From positions 1 through 64,000 of the forward strand of contig NZ_JAMXSF010000013.1 of NCBI RefSeq assembly GCF_024124545.1: 64,000 nt of DNA, given 5' to 3'. Position numbers and translations under genes: made by a program. Positions 1 through 7,317 of the stretch are shown here, piece by piece. The notes below the pieces were generated by a model, which saw nothing but the letters and a program-made list of their open reading frames with translations, did no database searches and was not told where the DNA came from. The stretch's first letter is position 1. The number at the start of each line of letters is the position of its first letter. The stretch is from Pseudoalteromonas sp. XMcav2-N. GTDB lineage: Bacteria; Pseudomonadota; Gammaproteobacteria; Enterobacterales; Alteromonadaceae.

Positions 1-483
1 AGCACACTGAAGCGATGATAAAAGTGAAAGTGCTCAATAGAATGGCCGGGCTAGGTATGCCTGAATATCAGGGAAACAGCTGAAATCGCAGCGTTTCCTA
101 AGCTATTTGGATTTGATCAACAAGGCCCCGTTTGTGACTTAAACCGTTACAATGTGACTTATTCCCCCTTACATACTGCATTGGCAGAGTCGCCTCACCG
201 CGATATTCATTTCCCAGGCAACACTTACACGGCTAAATTAGTAGTGACTATACAAAACACAACGGAGTGGTAATAAGGTAGATCCCGGCTCGCAAGCGTC
301 CGGGATGACGGACTGATTCTGCGGCTCGTCTACATAAGGAATAACCACGCGGTGTATACAACTACAAGAACACCTTGCTATCAGGGTTTCAAATGTTTGC
401 TAATAACCCCGATTTAAGAAAAAGCTGTGACGAGATATAACCAAGTAAATTTTACTTTCCGATAGGAAAACACACGGCTTACT
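1..483. other. gene-poor stretch at window edge with long repeat copy
   Basis: No gene can be supported here. An open frame on the + strand enters from the window edge and stops at 81-83 after 26 codons. It could be the tail of a gene that starts outside the window, but it is too short to identify. From 131 to 358 lies repeat copy A, described separately. From 359 to 483 I see nothing recognisable. Confidence 0.4.
131..358. repeat. long dispersed repeat, copy A (shorter form)
   Basis: This stretch matches 3561-4028 in several long blocks: the opening TTTGTGACTTAAACCGTTAC, a central block around GGCAGAGTCGCCTCACCGCG, and a closing block with a palindromic GATCCCGG...CCGGGAT core (281-306) ending in CACGCGGTGTATA. 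Copy A lacks about 90 and about 116 bases present in copy B. The larger gap begins and ends at the short direct repeat GGCAAC, which suggests deletion by slippage. Both copies point the same way and bracket the cassette region, so they could serve as recombination ends. Family identity is unknown. Confidence 0.75.
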
Positions 484-627
484 TCACCTAATCGGTAGAT
501 ACTTTATCCAGCGGCTTGTTAAAGAAACGCCTGAATTTTGAAGCGCATCAAAGTAGAACTTTTCAGTCTTACTGGAGTAACCTCGATAGGCAATTTCCAA
601 TCGAATTTGCTCAATTAAGGTATTCAT
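484..627 (-). pseudogene. tyrosine recombinase (integrase) N-terminal fragment
   Basis: A 47-residue frame starts MNTLIEQIRLEIAYRGYSSK and continues TEKFYF. This is the pattern of the SAM-like N-terminal DNA-binding domain of phage-type and integron-type tyrosine recombinases (an I-x-x-I-R helix, then RGYS-KTE-Y). The likeness stops after about residue 30 and the frame ends at residue 47. No catalytic domain with R, H, R and Y residues follows on this strand, so it is a broken remnant. It lies beside integron cassettes, so an intI origin is possible, but a XerC/D-like or phage integrase cannot be excluded from so short a piece. Confidence 0.5.
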
Positions 628-701
628 CACTCACCTCGGCTCATCTTCCGAGGTTCAAGCCAATTGTTATGGTCCCGTTTCTTTATGCACTTGTCAGCTA
701 C

Positions 702-980
702 CTAAAAGCCGTAGTTGAAAAGGCTGGGATAAAAATACCCGATAACGACTAGAAGAATGAAACTAAACGCTAAACTTCCCAGCACAGCAAATGGATGTAT
801 TTCCGATCCATCTGGGTTATCAGTTTGACCTGGCATGTACTCACCCTCTGTAATAACACCGCCGCAAAAAAGTAGTGAGATAATTATGAGCATAGAACTC
901 AAGAATGGTATCTCAAAAAAGTACGAAACAGTCAAAACAAGTACGCTAAAAATACTCAAAGGTAATACAAATGCTTTCAT
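702..980 (-). CDS. small membrane protein of unknown function
   Basis: From the ATG at 980 the product has 92 residues. It begins MKAFVLPLSIFSVLVLTVSY and has three hydrophobic segments (about residues 3-20, 26-40 and 68-88). A short polar loop with the sequence EYMPGQTDNPDGSEIHP lies between the second and third. The frame stays open upstream to a TTG at 1085, which would add 35 mostly polar residues; neither start has a strong ribosome binding site. The gene runs in the same direction as the two cassette genes, so it may be a third cassette, but I see no clean attC beside it. I do not recognise the family. Confidence 0.5.
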   Translation of the reverse strand: MKAFVLPLSIFSVLVLTVSYFFEIPFLSSMLIIISLLFCGGVITEGEYMPGQTDNPDGSEIHPFAVLGSLAFSFILLVVIGYFYPSLFNYGF

Positions 981-1226
981 AGTTTGGGTAGTCTGCGTCC
1001 GATTAATGGATAAAAATTTGACCGAAGCGAATCGCCCCAAGCTTTTACCCCAGTTTATGTACTTGTCATAGGGAACTAGTGACAATAATACACAATAAAA
1101 ACAAACATTTAACCTATAATGATTTCAATACCCTTAAGTATATAGCCTATCACTGAACTTTCTTTAGGCAATTGTAAGGATGTTAAGAACTTAAAAATAA
1201 ACCAGACTGCGTTATAACGCCATTGT

Positions 1227-1680
1227 CTGAGGAATCCCCAGATAATTTTATTTTAAATCAATATGATGGACACGCACGGTATTGTTTGATCAAATTTATT
1301 TCGCCAAAAACTAACCAGATAACAACACCATGAGTGATATCAGTATCCTACACGATATGCTCAGAAAAAACTGCCCCCAAATTCATGCCCGGTGCCTTGA
1401 TTCATTAGTGCTAGCAACTGAGACTTTGCTCGATAGCAACCAGCTTTCTCTTATGAGCTGGGTCGAAATATAAAGGGCCCTATCGCAGTAAAGCACAATT
1501 TCAGGCGTTTGAATTAGCAGCTTGGCAGCATCGCCATGTATAACGACCAACTTGCTATTTACCGCTTCCATACACGTGATATGTGGTGCTAATCCCAAAC
1601 CGACCTTGCAGGTCGACTATCAGGCTTAGCAAAAAAGTTAGGTTCAAACGATTATGTTATGACAGGAAGGCAACTGCGCT
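1227..1680 (+). mobile_element. decayed IS10-like (IS4 family) insertion sequence
   Basis: The left end CTGAGGAATCCCCAGATAAT resembles the terminal repeat of IS10 (CTGATGAATCCCCTAATGAT). About 100 bases later a transposase start follows at 1330. The coding part is heavily mutated and shortened. I cannot find a matching right-hand repeat, so the right boundary is approximate and is set just after the last residual reading frame. The element sits between the membrane protein gene and the lipoprotein cassette and has probably destroyed whatever attC lay there. Confidence 0.55.
1330..1680 (+). pseudogene. IS4-family transposase remnant
   Basis: The frame at 1330 reads MSDISILHDMLRKNCPQIHA and continues to a stop at 1471-1473. 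This matches the N-terminus of IS10-type transposases (x-ILHD-L---CP-LH). After a frame change, IKGPIAVKHNFRRLN and then YNDQLAIYRFH follow, corresponding to the family's KHNIKRIDRLLGN and KERLAVYRWH block, with in-frame stops. A further piece, LAGRLSGLAKKLGSNDYVM, looks like the C-terminal region, so most of the DDE catalytic core is missing. The protein cannot be functional. Apparent frames on the opposite strand are shadows of it. Confidence 0.6.
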
Positions 1681-1734
1681 AGATTAAATGCATACCAGCA
1701 ACGTACTTTTAAAACCACATGTTATCAGAAAATG

Positions 1735-2355
1735 CTAAACTAAAGGCGTCTTTTTGAGCAACTTGTTGCCAGCCATTTTCTCGACCCAAGTGCCATCCTG
1801 ATCTTTTGTAAATATACGTTCACCTCTACCTGTCTTAATGACAAAATTATTATTTCCTTGCCACTGTGCGCAATTTACTAAATCCAAGACTACGATCTGA
1901 GTTTCAATTTTTTGCTTAACAATAAAAGCCGCCTTTGCATCGCCATGAGCTTGCAAGATACTGAGACTCAGTGTTTTTTCTTTGTAATTGTTCCAATATG
2001 CGTAAATAACTTCTAGCCCATCAGGGGATAATTTTTTCAATGGGTTTACTTTTCCCCATGAACCATCGGGTTGATTTACGAAAATTACTGGCCCTATATC
2101 GCTACTTCTTAATAGTAATTCTGAATTATTTAACCACTCGATAGACCAACGTTGGAAATCACTAGCCCCAGTATTAACCGTATATAAATTTTCGCCACCT
2201 GCATCCAGTATTGAAAGAACTAATATTCCTGAGTCACTCCGAACGGAGGCCTCACGATTTTCATCTGGCGAAGCAATACGTGTTTCTCCAGAACAACCAA
2301 TCAATTTAGTAGATGCTAATAAGACAAAAATTAACGTTAAGATTCTAAATTTCAT
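1735..2355 (-). CDS. cassette-encoded lipoprotein of unknown function
   Basis: The 206-residue product starts MKFRILTLIFVLLASTKLIG and is followed by Cys21, a lipoprotein signal peptide with a lipobox ending L-I-G-C. The rest is soluble and probably beta-rich, with repeated short strands (for example WSIEWLNNSELLLRS and PDGSWGKVNPLKKLSPDG), and ends in a WVEKMAGNKLLKK tail. The frame extends 8 codons further upstream, but the ATG at 2355 lies directly after the attC right core site, as is usual in integron cassettes, so I prefer it. It is expected to be exported and membrane-anchored. No known family is recognised. Confidence 0.7.
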   Translation of the reverse strand: MKFRILTLIFVLLASTKLIGCSGETRIASPDENREASVRSDSGILVLSILDAGGENLYTVNTGASDFQRWSIEWLNNSELLLRSSDIGPVIFVNQPDGSWGKVNPLKKLSPDGLEVIYAYWNNYKEKTLSLSILQAHGDAKAAFIVKQKIETQIVVLDLVNCAQWQGNNNFVIKTGRGERIFTKDQDGTWVEKMAGNKLLKKTPLV

Positions 2356-2469
2356 AACTAACGCTGCTATAAGCCGCAACCGACCAGAGTGTTTTTTGGG
2401 CTATACTGGCGCTCGCGCCAAGCCCAATAAAGGCGACGGAAGGGCGTCGGCTTGATGGTTTTGTTAGGC
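2356..2469 (-). repeat. integron attC recombination site
   Basis: Read on the - strand, the site opens with the core GCCTAAC (2469-2463) and closes with GCGTTAG (2364-2358). CTAAC pairs with GTTAG. Inside them AAGCCG pairs with CGGCTT, giving the R''-L''-L'-R' layout of an attC, with a further hairpin (GGGCTTGGCGC / GCGCCAGTATAGCCC) in the variable loop. The stop codon of the upstream DUF4365 gene (TAA, 2466-2464) lies inside the first core. The next gene's ATG at 2355 follows the second core at once. Both are classic cassette features. Confidence 0.85.
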
Positions 2470-3396
2470 GCTGCACTTGGCCCATAAATCTTCTCTCTGA
2501 TCTTCTCCAATTAGCTCAATAGCTTGAATAGCTACCCACTCACTCCCTTCACGCAGTCGCCCCTGAACGACGGCTTCTTCTAATCGTTCAATTACATTTT
2601 GGACATATCCAATTATATAGCAAAGGTGTTCTGCGACAGGGTCTGCATTGTCTTCCTGAACTCGCTCCATCGCACTAATAATCTTGAATAGCTGCACATC
2701 ACTAACTTGTGCCAGACGAGCCAACGCAAAGACACGTCGAGGATCGTTTTCTTCCATCGGAAAATACCAGGAAAGCCTGTAACCAGCATCTGCGACAGTC
2801 CACTCATCATGGAGTAAGGACAAAAACGTTTCGAATAGCTCTTCCCACGCTAACTTTTTGTTTACGCTGACATTCTTTATCTGCTTATTACCTTCATGCT
2901 GAATCATCGTTGCGGACATTGAATCTTCAAAGCGTCTGTTGATTCGCGTAAATTCAGCGCTAGATATCAGATTTGAAAGAGTCTCGGCTCTTAACTCGTC
3001 ACACTCCAATGACAGATTAACAGACCATGGGCCATTGGTTGAAAGGGCTCGACTAGCGAAATCACTTAAGTTAGTCCAAACCGCTTTTTGGGTTTCAGGA
3101 TCGTAGACAACACCAACTACTGGCAATGTACAGCGTGACCAGTACTCAAAATGAGCCCTATCACTTCGAAACACATACTTACTATCACCTGAGCGCCTAA
3201 AACTTGGTCCAGCTTTAATTTGAACACCAATAAAAGCTCCAGTGGCGACGTTTTCAACTTGAGGTTCTATCAACCCGTCAATACCAACATCGAATAGCTG
3301 AATAGGACGAAAAATAACTTTACTAGCCCCACACAGAAGTTGCATGAACGAAACTCCCAACTCTCCGGTATGAGATTCAGGGCTGACTGAGGTCAT
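2464..3396 (-). CDS. DUF4365 domain protein, nuclease-like, on an integron cassette
   Basis: The 310-residue protein has a DUF4365 domain in its first 120 residues: GELGVSFMQLL (11-21), FRPIQLFDVGIDGLIE (29-44), TGAFIGVQIKAGPSF (52-66), and a DRAHFEYW...LPVVGVVYDPETQKAVW segment. The D40...Q59-x-K61 spacing looks like the active site of restriction-endonuclease-fold (PD-(D/E)xK) nucleases. The remaining residues are helical with no domain I recognise. Families with this domain often sit near restriction or phage-defence genes, so defence is plausible but inferred. Its stop codon lies inside the attC core, making it a gene cassette. The start is an ATG about 25 bases after a degenerate core-like site. 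Confidence 0.75.
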   Translation of the reverse strand: MTSVSPESHTGELGVSFMQLLCGASKVIFRPIQLFDVGIDGLIEPQVENVATGAFIGVQIKAGPSFRRSGDSKYVFRSDRAHFEYWSRCTLPVVGVVYDPETQKAVWTNLSDFASRALSTNGPWSVNLSLECDELRAETLSNLISSAEFTRINRRFEDSMSATMIQHEGNKQIKNVSVNKKLAWEELFETFLSLLHDEWTVADAGYRLSWYFPMEENDPRRVFALARLAQVSDVQLFKIISAMERVQEDNADPVAEHLCYIIGYVQNVIERLEEAVVQGRLREGSEWVAIQAIELIGEDQREDLWAKCSA

Positions 3397-3417
3397 TAGC
3401 TATATCTCCGAGGTTAT

Positions 3418-3480
3418 TTGCCGCCTGACGCTTTAGTATTCATGCGTACGCTGTACGCATAATCGCTTGTTGAACTGGGC
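3418..3480 (-). repeat. possible degenerate attC-like site upstream of the DUF4365 cassette
   Basis: On the - strand a GTTCAAC core-like heptamer, a long inverted repeat (ATGCGTACAGCGTACGCAT) and AAAGCGTCAGGC follow one another, ending just before the DUF4365 gene. The right-hand core differs from the GTTRRRY consensus by one base, and outer pairing is weak. It sits where the preceding cassette's attC should be, but sequence alone does not prove it. Confidence 0.35.
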
Positions 3481-3560
3481 TGCTACCTGCAGGCGTATCC
3501 GGCTGGTGCGGTTTACGCTATGGGAATTTGCTTTTGAGGAGTAACTTTTGTTTTCAACCA

Positions 3561-4028
3561 TTTGTGACTTAAACCGTTACAACGTGACTCATTCCCTGCC
3601 CGAACAACGTTAATTATGCGTATTATTAGACCCACTATTTACCTATTTGGCAAGGTGTTGTGATTTCGACATAGCATGACTTACTCCCCCTTGCATATTG
3701 TATTGGCAGAGTCGCCTCACCGCGATATTCATATATCAGGCAACCACATCGGATAGCTATCTCGTTCGCTCTATTTCTCCTTTTCGCCAACTATCTGAAT
3801 GCGCCTTGCATCTCTCAAGTAGCAACATCGATATCACGTACACTCGCCTGGTTTGGCAACACTTGCACGGCCAGCTTGGTGGGCTCGCACACGCCCAGAG
3901 TGACGGAGTGGTTTGTAAAGTTCGTCTAAAACAAGTTACAGCTGCGTGATTGTAGGCAGATCCCGGCTCGCAAGCGTCCGGGATGACATACGGCTCGTCT
4001 ATGATAAAGAAAAAACACGCGGTGTATA
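3561..4028. repeat. long dispersed repeat, copy B (longer form)
   Basis: This is the fuller partner of copy A (131-358), in the same orientation. It shares the opening TTTGTGACTTAAACCGTTAC, the central GGCAGAGTCGCCTCACCGCG block and the palindromic GATCCCGG...CCGGGAT block (3959-3984). It carries extra segments of about 90 bases (about 3588-3677) and about 116 bases (3745-3860, bounded by GGCAAC). Together the copies flank a roughly 3.2-kb accessory block. Confidence 0.75.
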
Positions 4029-4122
4029 GGTAGAACGCGACTCACGAGCCGTCTGGGATGAAGGAGTTATTTATCTGGTTCGCTTACAACGAGGCACTAC
4101 AGCGTAGTCTGCTTTGCTTGGC

Positions 4123-4155
4123 CTGCCTTACTCAACAATACGTTGAGTAAGGCAG
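4123..4155. terminator. strong hairpin downstream of the sphingomyelinase gene
   Basis: A perfect 14-bp stem (CTGCCTTACTCAAC / GTTGAGTAAGGCAG) with a 5-base loop lies 13 bases after the stop of the 4169-5167 gene. There is no U-tract on the gene's strand, so it is either a weak or Rho-assisted terminator or a protective 3' stem. Confidence 0.5.
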
Positions 4156-4168
4156 TTTCTAACATGCA

Positions 4169-5167
4169 TTAGAACTCGAAGTTAACTTGTACCGGGTAGT
4201 GATCAGATAGCTCGTTATAGTAACCGTTATGATAGTAGCGACCGCTGCTTAGGTTCCAGTTGCCGCGCAGATAGCTCCAGTACCAGTTTTGTTGTGCTTT
4301 TGGATAACGTACCGTCATGCTTGGCGCATTGCTGGGTTGTTTGTGGCCACTATGCCAGAAAACGTAATCCAGTGTGTCGTTGTAATCCAGGCTGTAGTCA
4401 AAGTAATAAGCGTTGGCCTTGGTGAACCAGTTGTGTTTCGCCGGGAATGACCCTACCTCTGGCGTCTGAAAGTTTAATTGCGCATGCGCTGTTGCAAGCA
4501 TATCCGCGACTTCCTGCTGCTTGCTCCACTCCACGTTCATATCACCACCAATGATAACAGGCTCGCTGGCAGGAATATTTTCTGCCTCAATAAATGACTG
4601 AATTTCACTTAGCTGGCCCATACGTACGCGGTGCTCTTGTGCCGTATCGCCGTCATGTGTGGCTTGTAAGTGCGTGCCTATCAGGTGATAACGTTGATTG
4701 CCTTTTTCTATTTCTACATAGGCGAACCCTTTGTTTGCCAGATAATCCCAGCTGCCGTTCAGGCTGTTTTTAAACACGTGTGCTTTTTGCTTGAGGATTG
4801 GATACTTAGACAAGATCACCACGCCGCCACGGATCACAAACGGGCTGTTTGAACAGTTCCCTGTTAAACCATCCCAGCCACTGCCGCTACAATCCTGCCC
4901 GACGTTAGGTGTCTGGTAGGGGTAAATCGCAGACAATGCAGCCAGCGCCTGCTCTGCATCATTGTTAAAGGCCTCGCTTATCAGGATCACATCCGGGCTG
5001 TCACTCAACGATGCCAGCACACTGGGTAAACGCTCTGCCCGGTTTTGCTGGTCCCAGTCTTGTACATTGAGTTGCATAATATTGTAGGCCATGACTTTGA
5101 GTGAATCGGCCATACTGTGTGTACTCAACAACATCAGTGCACAAAGCATCAGGTGCTTAACTTTCAT
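4169..5167 (-). CDS. secreted sphingomyelinase-type phosphodiesterase
   Basis: The 332-residue protein has a signal peptide (1-20, ending HSMA) and an endonuclease/exonuclease/phosphatase fold. The conserved residues are visible: N29 in AYNIM, E65 in ISEAF, H166 in GTHLQ, D209 and N211 in GGDMNV, and H323 in SDHYP. The aromatic-rich C-terminal region (NWYWSYLRGNW, 294-304) resembles the membrane-inserting hairpin of bacterial neutral sphingomyelinases and beta-hemolysins. C93 and C105 could form a disulfide. It should hydrolyse sphingomyelin or a related phospholipid outside the cell. A non-specific secreted nuclease of the same fold is less likely. It appears to be a single-gene unit. Confidence 0.85.
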   Translation of the reverse strand: MKVKHLMLCALMLLSTHSMADSLKVMAYNIMQLNVQDWDQQNRAERLPSVLASLSDSPDVILISEAFNNDAEQALAALSAIYPYQTPNVGQDCSGSGWDGLTGNCSNSPFVIRGGVVILSKYPILKQKAHVFKNSLNGSWDYLANKGFAYVEIEKGNQRYHLIGTHLQATHDGDTAQEHRVRMGQLSEIQSFIEAENIPASEPVIIGGDMNVEWSKQQEVADMLATAHAQLNFQTPEVGSFPAKHNWFTKANAYYFDYSLDYNDTLDYVFWHSGHKQPSNAPSMTVRYPKAQQNWYWSYLRGNWNLSSGRYYHNGYYNELSDHYPVQVNFEF

Positions 5168-5700
5168 CTTATTCTCCGGTAGTTCGTTGTTATTTTGTCT
5201 TTATTAAGGCATTACCCAGACAGGCCCACAGCATAAGTAACCCGGATGAGTAAAAAATTTCGCTGCACACCTTAGTGACAAAAAGTGACGCTTCCATTGC
5301 ACTAACCCACTATTCTGATGAAGGTTTTTTGAGATATACATTGCTGATTTAAGACTTACCAATGACACCTTCACTCGTTCACACGCTGCAATTGGCACTG
5401 TGAATATTCGGCACTTCGTCAAAAGGTATTTTTTGAAATGGAGTATTTAAAAGCAAGTGAGGTCAACAGCAAACCGACAACCCAATAAATGAGAATGAAA
5501 AAGGGAGTGAGCACACACTTACGCGTTAAGAATAATCTCTGACTGCAAACGCTTCAAAAAACCAATCACACTTAACAGCCCGCTCTTGTATCAATCAACA
5601 ACCAAAGTTCAACCAGACTTTACATAAACACTTGCGTTGATCCACACAACAAAAACAATTAATATAATTATTCTCATTTGCATTTAAGGAAAATATAACC
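5168..5700. promoter_or_regulatory. AT-rich intergenic region with Fur-like box
   Basis: No gene is supported in this 533-base divergent region. Its distal part is strongly AT-rich. At 5661-5679 AATATAATTATTCTCATTT resembles a Fur box (AATGAGAATAATTAT on the other strand), placed 20 to 40 bases before the ATG at 5701. A second, weaker half-site, AAATGAGAATGA, lies near 5488. The sphingomyelinase promoter must lie at the left end, where I see no clear operator. Confidence 0.45.
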
Positions 5701-6597
5701 ATGAAAATACTCTCTGTACTCCTGCTGTTGCTGTTCTCCCTGCCGGCCCTGGCTAAAAAGCCAATCCGGGTTGTCGATATCGGTGTAATGGGCCTTGCTT
5801 CTCATGATCTGTTTCAATGGAATGCACAAGCGCGTGAAAATGAAGAAAACGGTCGCTTTGACCTGAGTACTATTTTTGACTATGCCGATGGCACTCGCAT
5901 TCATCAGGGTGGTAACCCTAAAAACTCATCGAATGCTGCGGTGTATTCAATCACCCAGAATCTGGTGAGCTTCTATGCAGGTAAAAAAGCCGCATTGTTG
6001 ATGTCCAGAACGGTTACTGAAGAGCAGGCTCACATCATCGCGCGCCAGCAAACAGTTGCCTTCTTTATGGGTATGGTTAAAGAATCTTATGAGCGCTTTA
6101 CCAATGCCAGATTCCCAGATTATGCGCTGGCACAAGCCGTTACCGACGACGAGCAAGCTGTGATGCGTGCACTACATGATGTCTTACCCGGCAAAATTTA
6201 CGTAAACCGAAACCTGACGCGCGAAGTGTTTGAAGTCACTGACTTCAGACTGGCCATGACTCAGCTGTCACCAACTGAAATGATGAAAACAGTGAAGTTT
6301 TACGATGGTAAATATGATGAAGAATACCTGCATGTCGTCGTTCCTGGCTTCCCGGATCCAACCATCATCAACCTGCAAGCCATTGATCAGAGCTTTATTG
6401 CTGAGCAAACGAATTACAATCTCGACGACATGCTCGTCGAGCTACAATTCTATGGCCAGTTCCCCTTCTTCGGCAACCTGGTCCACTTCACCAGCTTTGG
6501 TTACCACCTGGAAAACCTGTTTGCCAAAGGCATTTGCAACAAATACGTTGATGGTAGCCCGAATACCTGGAATACTGTTGCGGTCGAGTGTTATTGA
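5701..6597 (+). CDS. secreted protein of unknown function
   Basis: The 298-residue product begins MKILSVLLLLLFSLPALA, a signal peptide probably cleaved after ALA (18). The mature part starts KKPIRVVDIGVMGLASHDLFQW and is soluble, without membrane segments. It has a GRFDLSTIFDYADGTRIHQG region and two cysteines near the C-terminus (GICNKY and VECY) that could pair. A ribosome binding site (AAGGAAA) precedes the ATG. A Fur-like box overlaps the promoter region and a good terminator follows, so it looks like a one-gene, possibly iron-regulated unit. I do not recognise the family. Confidence 0.75.
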   Translation: MKILSVLLLLLFSLPALAKKPIRVVDIGVMGLASHDLFQWNAQARENEENGRFDLSTIFDYADGTRIHQGGNPKNSSNAAVYSITQNLVSFYAGKKAALLMSRTVTEEQAHIIARQQTVAFFMGMVKESYERFTNARFPDYALAQAVTDDEQAVMRALHDVLPGKIYVNRNLTREVFEVTDFRLAMTQLSPTEMMKTVKFYDGKYDEEYLHVVVPGFPDPTIINLQAIDQSFIAEQTNYNLDDMLVELQFYGQFPFFGNLVHFTSFGYHLENLFAKGICNKYVDGSPNTWNTVAVECY

Positions 6598-6636
6598 TCT
6601 ACTTGATTAATATGCTTTATTGATTGAGCAAAAAGG

Positions 6637-6671
6637 CGCACTTGTTTTTTAGAAGGCAAGTGCGTTTTTTT
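6637..6671 (+). terminator. Rho-independent terminator of the 5701 gene
   Basis: The stem CGCACTTG / CAAGTGCG (6637-6644 and 6657-6664) is followed directly by a run of seven T (6665-6671), about 40 bases after the stop codon. Confidence 0.85.
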
Positions 6672-6838
6672 GAGTTTGATGCCCAGTCCGAAAAGTTAAC
6701 CTTGAGTTATATATATTTTACACGCAAAATCAGGGTATTACTTTCCTTGCTAGGAAAGCGAGTCTCTAACAGCACGTTTGTAAAACTGTCTAATATGATA
6801 ATTAGGTGCACCTGCCAGTTTCTTATAAGGAAGATGTA

Positions 6839-7212
6839 GTGATTCAAGTCTAGGGCATTATGTAGAGGTAATTTCTGAGCTGGGCGCAGATCTCTGGTTT
6901 CGGGGTGTTGGAAGTATTGATTTTCGATTAATTCCGCAAGCTCGGTGGATGCAATTAGATGCAGAAACAGAAGACACTATTGCTTACCGATTTCTCCGGG
7001 ACTATGGTAAATATGTCGAATCTAACGAATCTAACGAATCAAACCCATGGAAAGTGTATGCTTTGATGCAAGATCATGGTCTTCCAACGCGACTATTAGA
7101 CTGGTCTCGCTCTCCTCTTGTTGCTCTATATTTCGCGCTAACACAAGATACCACTACAACCGATAATCCGCGACAAGGTGTATGGGTTCTTGACCCTCAT
7201 TTAATGAACTAA
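6839..7212 (+). pseudogene. truncated FRG-domain gene
   Basis: The frame 6841-7212 encodes SSLGHYVEVISELGADLWFRG, then RLIPQARWMQ, and later DHGLPTRLLDWSRSPLVALYFAL. These are the hallmark blocks of the FRG domain (W-FRG, then HGLPTRLLDW and SPLVALYFA). A ribosome binding site (AAGGAAGA) and a GTG at 6839 lie upstream, but a stop separates them from the domain frame, so the start is frameshifted. The protein also ends after VWVLDPHLMN, far short of full-length relatives. It is a broken gene. A shorter product from the ATG at 6949 (87 residues) would lack the FRG motif. FRG proteins turn up in accessory islands and their role is unclear. Confidence 0.65.
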
Positions 7213-7317
7213 TGCAAGTCATGCTAGGCACTTTGCTTCTACAGGAGTGATGAAGCAAATGACTTTACTCTTTTTATCTGCTAGTTATAAATGCTCACAA
7301 AATTTTGTTTCAATAGA

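Larger units (their letters stand above)
3397..4168. other. gene-free stretch holding repeat copy B
   Basis: No gene is supported. The stretch holds the possible attC-like site (3418-3480), repeat copy B (3561-4028) and, at its end, a strong hairpin (4123-4155). The longest frame inside (3698-3949, + strand) lies wholly within the repeat and has no family resemblance. Confidence 0.6.

Noticed and set aside
516..752. 78-residue frame on the + strand
   Set aside because: It is the antisense shadow of the integrase fragment (484-627) and runs into the membrane protein gene; no ribosome binding site.
1210..1222. GCGTTATAACGCC palindrome as an attC core
   Set aside because: It resembles an attC end but no partner core or paired L boxes are found within range; also abuts the IS left end.
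1383..1598. 71-residue frame on the - strand
   Set aside because: Antisense shadow of the decayed IS4-family transposase.
3698..3949. 83-residue frame on the + strand
   Set aside because: Lies wholly inside repeat copy B; the same frame is destroyed in copy A, and no family likeness is seen.
6624..6839. 71-residue frame on the + strand
   Set aside because: Runs through the terminator of the 5701 gene and has no ribosome binding site or family pattern.
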